Assembly (NCBI GenBank): GCA_038501785.1
Contig: JBAMJR010000070.1
Location: forward strand, 2,120,501 to 2,184,500
Direction: 5' to 3'
Length of the DNA stretch: 64,000 nucleotides
Source: Myoxocephalus aenaeus
Taxonomy: Eukaryota > Chordata > Actinopteri > Perciformes > Cottidae
In this document: positions 55,781 to 64,000 of the stretch, one piece after another
How the letters are laid out: every line of letters begins with the position of its first letter
How positions within the stretch are numbered: the first letter of the stretch is position 1
Translations under genes and position numbers: made by a program
The notes under the pieces: generated by a model
Databases searched by the model: none
The model's input: only the letters and a program-made list of their open reading frames with translations
Told to the model about the DNA's origin: nothing

Positions 55781-56445
55781 GTAGCGAGTAATTCCAAGAC
55801 AGACGGGGTCCATAACAACATGTTGTGGGCAAACATTTTCTTAAAATAAAATATATTTTAAATAAAAAAAGTACATTTGAATAACATACGATTAAACTAA
55901 AATAGAAAAAAAGTAACCTTTGCGCCCCACATTTATAGATTAACACTTTAACAATATTCAATGTTTTTATGATAGCAATTTACAATAAGAGTCGGCAACT
56001 GTTGTGATATGATGTACCGTTTTATAATTTTGAGTGTGGCAGATATCAAAGTGCACATATCAACATTAAGATTAACATTTATTATTACACCACATTACAA
56101 TGTATATCCCCAACGTATCTATAACTTTCATTCCATCCGTATGAGTACATGTACAGCAACATACTTTTTTTTAAAGCCTCTCCTAAAATCAGGTCATTGT
56201 AATTATGAGAGCATAAAGAAGAAGAAGGCTGCCATCCTGCAAAGAAGGAAACAAGTACCAACCAACCAGAGGTAGAGCATGATGGGTCTTCGGCGAAAAA
56301 AAATCCAACGACCTTAAATTACTTTGTACGACTGCTAATGGCTGTTTTGGCATGCGGCTCAGAGGGCACTTCAACATTTCAAAAAGCTCTTGTCCACTTA
56401 TTGCTTGTGTGCGCTTGATTTAAGGTTGATCCCCCCCGAAGTACA

Positions 56446-56448
<3 letters not shown>
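55781..56448. other. Noncoding AT-rich DNA
   Basis: Nothing recognised. Confidence 0.4.

Positions 56449-56506
<58 letters not shown>
56449..56506. repeat. (TA)n flanking the Tc1 element, left
   Basis: About 29 TA dinucleotides. The Tc1-like element is inserted within this TA repeat, whose other part is at 58075-58122. Confidence 0.95.
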
Positions 56507-56509
<3 letters not shown>

Positions 56510-57937
56510 CGCGTTCCACATTATTATGCAAATTACACTTTGCTCAGATTTTCCTAAATAGTAATGCACAGTCAGTCAGTATCATTTTCAAGTCATCAAC
56601 TGTTAGAGTATAAGTCAAATTCTATTGAACAAACCTCCTAATGATAACAGTATTTTTTTCAAAATTAAAAAACTCAAAATGCAGTGTTCCAAATTATTAT
56701 GCAGAATTTCAGAGTTTCAAGATATTTTATAGGTTGTAAAGAACAAAAAATTGTCATTTGTTGAATTTGCAGCATTAGGAGGTCATATTTACTGAAATCA
56801 AGAAACGTTTGAATCAAAAACATCTTAACAGGTCAAGTTACATGTTAACATAGGACCCCTTCTTTGATATCAACTTCACAATTCTTGCATCCATTGAACT
56901 TGTGAGTTCTTTGATAGTTTCTGCTTTAATGTCTTTGCAGGATGCCATAATAGCCTCCCAGAGCACCTACTTGGATGTGAACTGCCTTCCACCCACATAG
57001 ATCTTTTGCTTGATGATGCTCCAACGGTTCTCAATAGGGTTAAGGTCAGGGGAAGATGGGGGCCACACCATGAGTTTCTCTCCTTTTATGCCCATAGCAG
57101 CCAATGCCCCAGACGTATTCTTTGCAGCATGACATGGTGCATTGTCATGCATGAATATGATTTTGCTACGGAAGGCACGGTTCTTCTTTTTGTACCACAG
57201 AAGAAAGTGGTCAGTCAGAAACTCTACATACTTTGCCGAGGTCATTTTCACACCGTCAGGGACCCTGAAGGGGCCTACCAGCTCTCTCCCCATGATTCCG
57301 GCCCAAAACATGACTCCGCCACCTCCTTGTTGACGTCTCAGCCTTGTTGGGACATGGTGGCCATTCACCAACCATCCACTACTCCATCCATCAGGACCAT
57401 CAAGGGTTGCACGGCACTCATCCGTAAACAAAACAGTTTGAAAGTTAGTCTTCATGTAGTCCTGAGCCCACTGCAACCTTGTTTTGCTTGTGAGCTTGGT
57501 TTAGGGGTGGCCGAAAAACAGGTTTAAGGACACTTGCAAACCTCTTGAGCATCCTACATCTTGAAGTTCGCGAGACTCCAGAGGCACCAGCGGCTTCAAA
57601 CACCTGTTTGCTGCTATTCAATGGCATTTTAGTGGCTGCTCTCTTAACCCTACGCATTTGTTTGGCAGAAATCTTCCTTATTTTGCCTTTGTCTGAACGA
57701 ACCCGCTTGTGCTGTGAATCGGTGACAAATTTATTCACTGTCCGATGATCACGCGCAATTCTTTTGGAAATATCCAATGTTGTGATACCTTGACCAAGGT
57801 ATTGCACTATTTGCCGCTTTTCAGCAGCAGAGAGATCCTTTTTCTTCCCCATTTTGCCTGAAACATGTAGCTTGCTTAATAATGTGGAACATCCTTCTTA
57901 AGTAGTTTTCCTTTGATTGGGCTCACCTGGCAAACTA

Positions 57938-57974
<37 letters not shown>

Positions 57975-58071
57975 GCCCTGAGACACAATACCATCCATGA
58001 GTTTCATTGAAAAACCAAAAAATGAATGTTTATGACCCTTAAATACAATTTGCCTAATAATGTGGAACGCG

Positions 58072-58074
<3 letters not shown>
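56507..58074 (-). mobile_element. Tc1-like DNA transposon with IR/DR ends
   Basis: The 1,568-bp element is bounded by CACCGCGTTCCACATTATTA and its reverse complement, with TA on both sides. A second, related motif (GTGTTCCAAATTATTATGC, 56684-56704) lies about 177 bp inside the left end. Its mirror (57874-57893) lies about 181 bp inside the right end. This is the IR/DR layout of some Tc1 elements. It carries one transposase gene on the minus strand. An (ATT)n run lies at 57944-57974. Confidence 0.9.
56967..57852 (-). pseudogene. Tc1-like (DD37E) transposase, one frameshift
   Basis: The start ATG at 57850-57852 opens MGKKKDLSAAEKRQIVQYLG, a helix-turn-helix DNA-binding domain. The frame continues to about 57480, where it shifts by one base near an AACAAGG; the second frame goes on with QWAQDYMKTNFQ to a stop at 56967. 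The DDE domain shows LFTDECR, then IIFMHDNAPCHAA, then SPDLNPIENRW. I count 37 residues between the second D and the E, so the spacing is DD37E and not the usual Tc1 DD34E. A frameshift makes this copy non-functional, although the catalytic residues remain. Confidence 0.88.

Positions 58075-58122
<48 letters not shown>
58075..58122. repeat. (TA)n flanking the Tc1 element, right
   Basis: About 24 TA dinucleotides, the right part of the target microsatellite. Confidence 0.95.
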
Positions 58123-58126
<4 letters not shown>

Positions 58127-61090
58127 TGCAACTTTAATGTTCTGCCATCGCTTTCATGTTGTTTTGGGCAGCTGTTCTCTAAAATCGCACGATACACGTG
58201 TATGAAACTATACCTGCTCATCACCAAACAGCAGACAGGCACAGTTAGAGTAGCTGGTGAGCATAGCGTTTAGCATTTAGCGGCTAATAAAAAGAGATAT
58301 CTCCCTCTGAAGCTGGTGGAGACCAAAAACCGAGCTAAAAGAGAGTGAATGTTGTAAAATGTAAAAAGAAAATACAAAAAGAAATGTATATACGTATGAA
58401 AGAATGTTCTTCCCATTTTCAATGATGCACATTACATTTCCTAACAACAACGTTTTCTTCTCTTCACGTGCTTACTAATTAGCTGCTTATGAGTCAGGTT
58501 GATCAAATGAAATCAAGTCGAACCTGTCATGTGATTTTATCTGAGGACTCTTCCAGGTATCCGCACCTTTCTATTACTGGTGCTGCGCAGCAGAGCCAGT
58601 CCAGAAGGGAACGGCATCTAATCAGCGGGGAGAGGAGGATAGGAGTCATTACAGCGGAAACCTCTGCGGCTCTGAGATAAAACTCTGCAGCCAGTAACTC
58701 AACTTTATATTTCAAAGCGACTTTTGAGGCATTAAAAGATTTTGACTCCATGCAAAAGAATAATGACTTGTAATGAATCGGGGTCCCGGCTTGTAAATTG
58801 GGAAACATAATAACCAGAGTGAATGTAACTGCAGATTTGAGTTGTAAAGCACCTCAGGGAACAGCTCACAGGTTGATTTACTGGATGTGTTTTGGAAAGA
58901 TGGGTCGTTTGAATGCAACCTTATTGAATTTAGAGATAATACGCGTACCGTATAGAGCTCGATCTGCTGACAGTTTAAATGTGCTCACACCCGTGTGGCA
59001 GGAGGAAAATACTCACACGTGTGCTTCGCTCCAGCTATAGATCACAGTGAGAGTTATCTCATCAGAGAGCAAGGGCCATTTAAGAGGCCGTTCTTCTCCG
59101 CTACAGGATGTGTGATTTATTACGAGGCTTAGTGAGAGACTTCTGTACTTAGAATGTGTTTTATAGCTGCGTCACACACACACACACAAAGTGGAAGCGG
59201 ATGGATATTGCTCCTCTGCTGCAATCACCATTTAGCATATTTCCAATTTCACATTTGAAACTTCAGCAGCAGCGGATAATCTCATTCCACAATATGTGCT
59301 GTGCAATGACGAAAATGCATTGGATTTGATTGGTTTTCCTCCTCCTACAGTATGTGACTGTACCACAGGAAGATACATTCTGTTTTGGTCAGATTATGCA
59401 GCAGTAAAAGATTTAAGGGCTCATTCATGAAAGGACAGCTGCTGTCAATAACACTACAAACAAACAGCACCTTGTATTTGATCATATTTGGACCTTTTAA
59501 TTAGGGTCTATACGTTACATTTACTGGGAATGCAGAGGGGGTTGGTATCATTTCTCAGAATTTGGGAATTCAGGAGTTTTACTTTCTACAAATAAACAGA
59601 TATTATGATGGGTTATAATGGGCTCATTCTGACAGTTTGGACTCAATGTTCAAAAACATGTTTTTTTCTGGCAGTAAACAAGAAAAAGTACCAATTCCAA
59701 AATCTAAAAATACTCTGTTGTAAGTAGTACTTACAGTACTCAAAATCCAAGTGCAGAGAAAAATGCAGAAGCATCAGCAAAAACACTTGACGTATCTTAT
59801 ATAAAAGAACTGGTTCTGCAGAAAAATGCCTTGTGACGGAAACACAGTAAATATATTGCATAATTACATTGTAGCCGTTTACTGTTGTAGCTAAAGTGTT
59901 GGGCTCCTCCAAAGGCTCATGAGATGATTCATCTGGTAGGAAATTAGTGATGCACATGATTCGGTTGTATTTGTGTTTTTTGGGGTAATGGAAGAAGAAA
60001 AACTGAACCATTTCAATTCCAATTTGTTTAAACTCCAAAAATTATGAGTTGATTGACTGATCGATAGTAATGAATGATATTTCTATATATTGTGAGACTA
60101 TAACACTGATTCAATACATGAAAGGCAGTCGACTAAAGTGGGCCTGTGTTCAGATAATTGCCTCGTCTATTTCTCTGTCATCTCATCAAATAATTATAAT
60201 AATAATGATCAGGCCTGTATTTAATAGTAGTGCAACGGTTCAACAAGCCCACATTTGGTTTGTTCATCATTGAAGGGTCCTCTTTGGCCGGTAACACTTA
60301 TATGAAGCCATGTGAGCGGTGTTATTAGTCAAATGTCTCTTTGGCTAATAACTCATACACATCTGAAATGTGGGACCTCTTTGGCAATTCATTGTGCTTT
60401 ATTAAGCTTTATCACATGCTATTTTGGGCAAGATAGAATAACTGAAAGTAGCTACTAAACTAGAGCTGTTAGAAAGTAAAACTTTCATAACGTTCCTCTG
60501 AAATGGAGTTTTAAAAAGTATTAAAAAAGGCATACAATGGAAATACTCATTCCCAGGCAATTTGCACCACCACAGCATTTAGATTGTGTAGGCAGATATA
60601 ACTGACCAGCAAGATAAGTAAAAAAAAAAACACATTGACACATGAGAATTTAAAGACATCAGTATTTTTGCGTAAACTCGGTTTTAACACTCTTTAATCA
60701 GTTGTTTTGTTACATGCTCTCCAGGCTGAACGAACCACTGCTGTCCTCTGGTGGACACACGCGGTATCGCGCCTCCTGGCCGCACCAGGAGAAGGGAAGT
60801 TGCAGATGTGGTATTTGGGGTTTCCAGGTGTTTAATTGAATTATTCAGGACCTTGGCGTCCATATTTTTTTCTTTTTTCCATCTACACATATCCACTAGT
60901 TTAAGAGGCATACATCTCCAAACTGACAGCTGGACAGCCAGGAGTCAAGAATGTTCCTTGCAATATTTATAAATCCTTCTATTTTCATGCATACTTTATA
61001 AACGATCTATCATGGGGGTTCAGTTATGCAGGAAGAAAGAGGAATATGCATGTCTTCGCTAGACGTGATCCCCGTATCAGGACGTGTATT
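58123..61090. other. Noncoding single-copy DNA upstream of rgs20
   Basis: No gene recognised. ORFs at 58527-58808 and 59643-60038 (minus) lack motifs. Confidence 0.4.
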
Positions 61091-61352
61091 ACAGATCAGT
61101 AGTGAATCATTTGAAGTATAAATGTGATCTGTGCAGCCCCGGTCGGTCCCGAAGAAGCCATTGCTGTAGCAGACATCGCACATTCAGGTCTGGCCGTTAA
61201 TGCACGGGGCGCAGAACAATCTTTTTACACTTGCAGCAGGAAACGCATGCGCGCAGAGGAAAAGCAACCAGTCCGAGTCAAGTCGAGGCAGACGGATGTG
61301 ATCGAGCCCAAACAAAAAAAATCACCTGTATTCTGGCATTCATGGTGACACA
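61091..61352 (+). promoter_or_regulatory. Candidate rgs20 5' region (low support)
   Basis: CpG-containing stretch with an NRF1-like CGCATGCGCG (about 61246) and a possible donor ACA|GTGAGT near 61350. The rgs20 coding exon starts behind an acceptor, so an upstream 5' UTR exon must exist. This is only one candidate. Confidence 0.2.
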
Positions 61353-62258
61353 GTGAGTAGACATTTATATTTGACTTTTGGCATCAAAACCCCTCGTGTT
61401 GGTGCACGTCTTTTTCGGGGGCAAAAAAAAAAACAAGGCGGATAAATGTGAGGATCCAGTGAAGCTGAAGCATCTTTATGTGGATATTCCAGCAAGCATA
61501 CATAACAGAACTCGTTTACGATTCGTGCATTTGTTGTGATCTGACCTAAAATGATAATAGTCGCTTATCAACATGTAAATGTCTGCAGATATCCTGCTTT
61601 TTCTTTTTGCCTAGAAAGAAAAATCCTGACTGTAAATTTATCAGCTTTTCTGATCAAATAATATCATTATGTTTCTATAAATGGCTGCACGACTATCGAC
61701 CATCATGCATGTGTGCATGTATGTATGTATGTGTGTGCGTGCGTCCTCCCGAGGATGCGACTGATGGGTGCGATTACTGCGGTCCAAGAGTAACGCCTGG
61801 TCGCTATCATTATCTTCTGCTCATCCCTCACACACGCAGAGGATGAGAGACTATAGAGCAAGGCGGTTGTTGCTCATCACAATCATTTTTGTTTTGTTGT
61901 TGTTTGTTGTTGCATTCAGCATGATCCAACACACATGTATAGGACATTTGGAGCTGTTTGCATCGCGATATCTGCACCTAAACGCACCACACGCATTGTT
62001 TAATGACGATTGTTGAGGTTGCGCACGCGTCATGATCATGTAGTGGTCGTGCATTCCGCCAGACACGTCCCCCTCTATATTGTTGTTTAATTTCTCAAAT
62101 GTAACCGGGTGAAGCGGACCATGTTTCTTTCTGGCCGCCTGGCCAGATCTGTTCATCTCGTGTGATGTTTATGTGCGTGGCGCTCCATCTCAATGGCGCT
62201 AACAATCCTCCATGTATAACTCTCACTGTGGTCTCTGCGTGTCTTCTCCTCCTCGCAG
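61353..62258. other. Noncoding, 5' flank or intron of rgs20
   Basis: Ends in the acceptor CTTCTCCTCCTCGCAG. No other feature recognised. Confidence 0.4.
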
Positions 62259-62261
62259 TAC

Positions 62262-62419
62262 ATGGGCTCAGAGCGGGTGGAGATGCGCAAGAGACAGATG
62301 CAGGTTCATCAGGAAGCAGCTGCCAGTGTCCTCCACGCGCGCCACAGAATGGGAAACACCCCCACCAACGCCTCCAACGCCTGCTGCTTCTGCTGGTGCT
62401 GCTGCTGTAGCTGCTCCTG
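62262..62419 (+). CDS. rgs20: RGS20 (RGSZ1), first coding exon, partial gene
   Basis: The exon starts behind the acceptor CTCCTCGCAG (first base 62259). The ATG at 62262 is followed by 52 codons plus two bases to the donor GTAATG (intron from 62420, phase 2). It encodes MGSERVEMRKRQM, a variable middle, then SNACCFCWCCCCSCS. The start and the Cys string are those of RGS20/RGSZ1; RGS17 and RGS19 share the Cys string but not the MGSER start. In the RZ subfamily this string is palmitoylated and brings the protein to membranes, where the RGS domain speeds GTP hydrolysis by G-alpha-z/i. The RGS domain exons lie beyond the window. Confidence 0.9.
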
Positions 62420-62684
62420 GTAATGACGCGGCCTGCCTCCCTCCCACGCAGCCGGCTGCAGGGGGCCGCGCGTGGGGTCGTCCTCTGGCTCGCGCTAAGA
62501 CCACGCAGTTGCTTTTACTGAGAGCTCCAGAGCGGGTTCACTGTGGTGTGACGTGTGCAGAAGAGCTGCAACAATCAGCTGATTTAGCAATTAGGCAATA
62601 CTCAGGAAATGGTCAGGCAACTGATTCATCCAACAAAAAAAAAAAAAATTCTCTTGAGTATGGAAGCCCGTTTCTCAGAATCAG
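62420..62684 (+). other. rgs20 first intron, start
   Basis: GC-rich intronic sequence. The 174-codon ORF crossing here is a frame shadow of the exon and intron. Confidence 0.6.
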
Positions 62685-63120
62685 AATCAGAATCAGCTTT
62701 AATGGCCATGTAAATTTGCACATACATGGAATTTGACTCCGGTTTCACTTGCTCTTCGTACTTTTTTCACACACAATATACAAGATAAATATAAAAAATA
62801 TAAAAAGGACATTAAAGACAGTAGTAAAACATATAAAAAGGACATTAAAGACAGTAGTAAAACAACAAAAAAGTGCAGATAGTGCAGATGAAGAGTCTGT
62901 TTAACTGTTCATTAGAGTGACGGCCAGTGGGAAGAAGCTGTTCCTGTGTCTGGTGGTTTTGGCGTACAGTGCTCTGTAGCGCCTTCCAGAGGGGAGGAGT
63001 TGGAACAGCTTGTGTCCAGGGTGTGAGGGGTCTGTGGTGATCTTTACAGCCCGCTTCCTGACTGGCGGTGTGCAAGTCCAGGATGGAGGGCAGGCTGGAA
63101 CCAATGGTTCTCTCTGCAGA
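62685..63120 (-). mobile_element. LINE 3' fragment in rgs20 intron, antisense
   Basis: On the minus strand it encodes KITTDPSHPGHKLFQLLPSG then RRYRALYAKTTRHRNSFFP and LAVTLMNS. This is the conserved C-terminal tail of a fish non-LTR ORF2 (DPSHP, LPSGRRYR). The 3' UTR follows with GGCCATTAAAGCTGATTC and repeated GATTCT. It is a 5'-truncated insertion opposite to rgs20. Confidence 0.75.
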
Positions 63121-63135
63121 CCTGACTGTGATACA

Positions 63136-63229
63136 AAATTGAGATCCTGTAAGTCATAATTATAAAGATACTATCTCATCATTTTGATTTACTAAAATCT
63201 CATTATTATGACTTACAGGATCTCAATTT
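63136..63229. repeat. 25-bp perfect inverted repeat
   Basis: Arms 63136-63160 and 63205-63229 match exactly (AAATTGAGATCCTGTAAGTC...). The loop can pair further (ATGAGAT motifs). Likely a MITE. Confidence 0.8.
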
Positions 63230-63529
63230 GTTTATCATAGAGTCGGAAACAGGCTTCCATACATGAGGTTATGTCATGTAAATTAATATCGTTTGAGTTT
63301 AGCTGAGCTACGGTGTCAGATAATACAATCATTTAAAATAAAAATGAATTACAGAAAAAAGTGGGCTGTTGCGCAAATCTTTGTTTTATGCGCTCATTTC
63401 CTGTCAAGCCTGCATACTTTGTGCATTCAGTAGTCGTACTCACGACACTGTTACTGTGGACCATGTTGCTTAACTGTAATTGAATAGTGAAAAACAGCCC
63501 CATCCAACAGTATATTCCTTCTGTCACAT

Positions 63530-63655
63530 GACATCACTGAACCCTTAACTGCTCCCCGGGCGCCTCACAGGGCTGCCCACTGCTCCCTATCCAGGGATGG
63601 GTCAAATGCAGAGAAGAATTTCCCCAAGGGGATTAATAAAGTGCATGTTTCTGTT
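63530..63655 (+). mobile_element. Teleost SINE-like repeat
   Basis: It has CTGCTCCCCGGGCGCC, GGGCTGCCCACTGCTCC and GGGATTAATAAAGTGCATG in the order seen in a very common fish repeat with an ATTAATAAAGT tail. The family name is not certain. Confidence 0.65.
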
Positions 63656-64000
63656 TCTTTTCTTCCTGTTGGCCTGTTGTACCATATGTTGCACTGCATG
63701 TTGGTTGTTTCACATTTGAAAATGATGGAACACCTCCAGTAGATTCAGGATGATCCTCTGGGAACGTTTGCGTAAATAATAAAGTGTCCCGTGGGGATGA
63801 CCAGCGCGTAATAACATGTTTCCAACACCCGAGGCAGCAGCCGGCTGCAGGCTTAATTGGTTCAGGCGCGAGTCCACTGTGAGCCAACCCATCGGGGAAC
63901 GTGGCCGTCGTAGCTGTGCGACAGTCGGGTGGAATTGATACAGTTGTAGAGACAAAGCGTGACACTCCTCCCCAGTGGAGTGAATTAACGCCGCCGTGTT
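63656..64000. other. Noncoding, rgs20 intron
   Basis: Nothing recognised; the small minus-strand ORFs lack motifs. Confidence 0.4.

Noticed and set aside
57006..57527. 173-codon plus ORF over the Tc1 element
   Set aside because: Antisense shadow of the transposase, which has clear DDE motifs on the minus strand.
62212..62736. 174-codon plus ORF at the rgs20 exon
   Set aside because: It is in another frame than the conserved Cys-string exon and reads through its donor into the intron.

Overview
The window looks like teleost fish nuclear DNA, probably a percomorph. It has spliced vertebrate-type exons with GT-AG borders, fish-type hAT, Tc1, Helitron, LINE and SINE remnants, long CA and TA microsatellites, and one recognisable vertebrate gene exon, the first coding exon of rgs20 at the right edge. 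There are no bacterial features, no CRISPR array and no rRNA or true tRNA gene.

Layout. 1-4.9 kb is noncoding with transposon debris: a hAT transposase C-terminal scrap, an ACAG-rich repeat block, hairpins and a CA microsatellite. 4.97-8.43 kb holds a minus-strand, multi-exon gene for a roughly 307-residue protein with two OB-folds of the RPA type. Its 69-bp third exon is cut in two by a 1.62-kb hAT element (5782-7401) flanked by an exact 8-bp target duplication. 8.7-12.7 kb has exon-like noncoding blocks, a cluster of hairpins, a 41-bp minisatellite and a 28-bp minisatellite. 13,062-21,035 is one uninterrupted 2,657-codon ORF of a Helentron-type Helitron: an N-terminal C76-like cysteine peptidase, a long array of basic 18-residue repeats, a Cys-rich domain, an HUH/Y2 Rep nuclease, a Pif1-type helicase and a C-terminal endonuclease/exonuclease/phosphatase domain. 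It is followed by three hairpins, the first with a four-GGG loop. Exon-like blocks and a LINE 3' tail run to 23.2 kb.

23.7-43.9 kb is a head-to-tail macrosatellite of about ten 1.85-2.2 kb monomers. Each has a CpG-rich alternating purine/pyrimidine tract, a CACGTG box, a poly(T) run, AT-rich submodules and a 3' end formed by a short hairpin followed by CTAG. That end resembles a non-autonomous Helitron. Two monomer subtypes, a 4-monomer (8.3 kb) higher-order relation and a divergent right-edge copy can be read from the sequence.

43.9-62.2 kb is mostly single-copy noncoding DNA, presumably intergenic or 5' sequence of rgs20. It carries a few SINE/LINE-type fragments, TA repeats and one complete Tc1-like element (56507-58074) with IR/DR ends and a frameshifted transposase of DD37E spacing. 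The first coding exon of rgs20 (62262-62419) carries the Cys string typical of the RGSZ subfamily; the RGS domain exons lie to the right of the window.

The most notable content is the intact Helitron with its unusual peptidase, its possible link to the adjacent Helitron-like tandem array, and the hAT disruption of the OB-fold gene. Functions are assigned from motifs by eye; no database search was possible.
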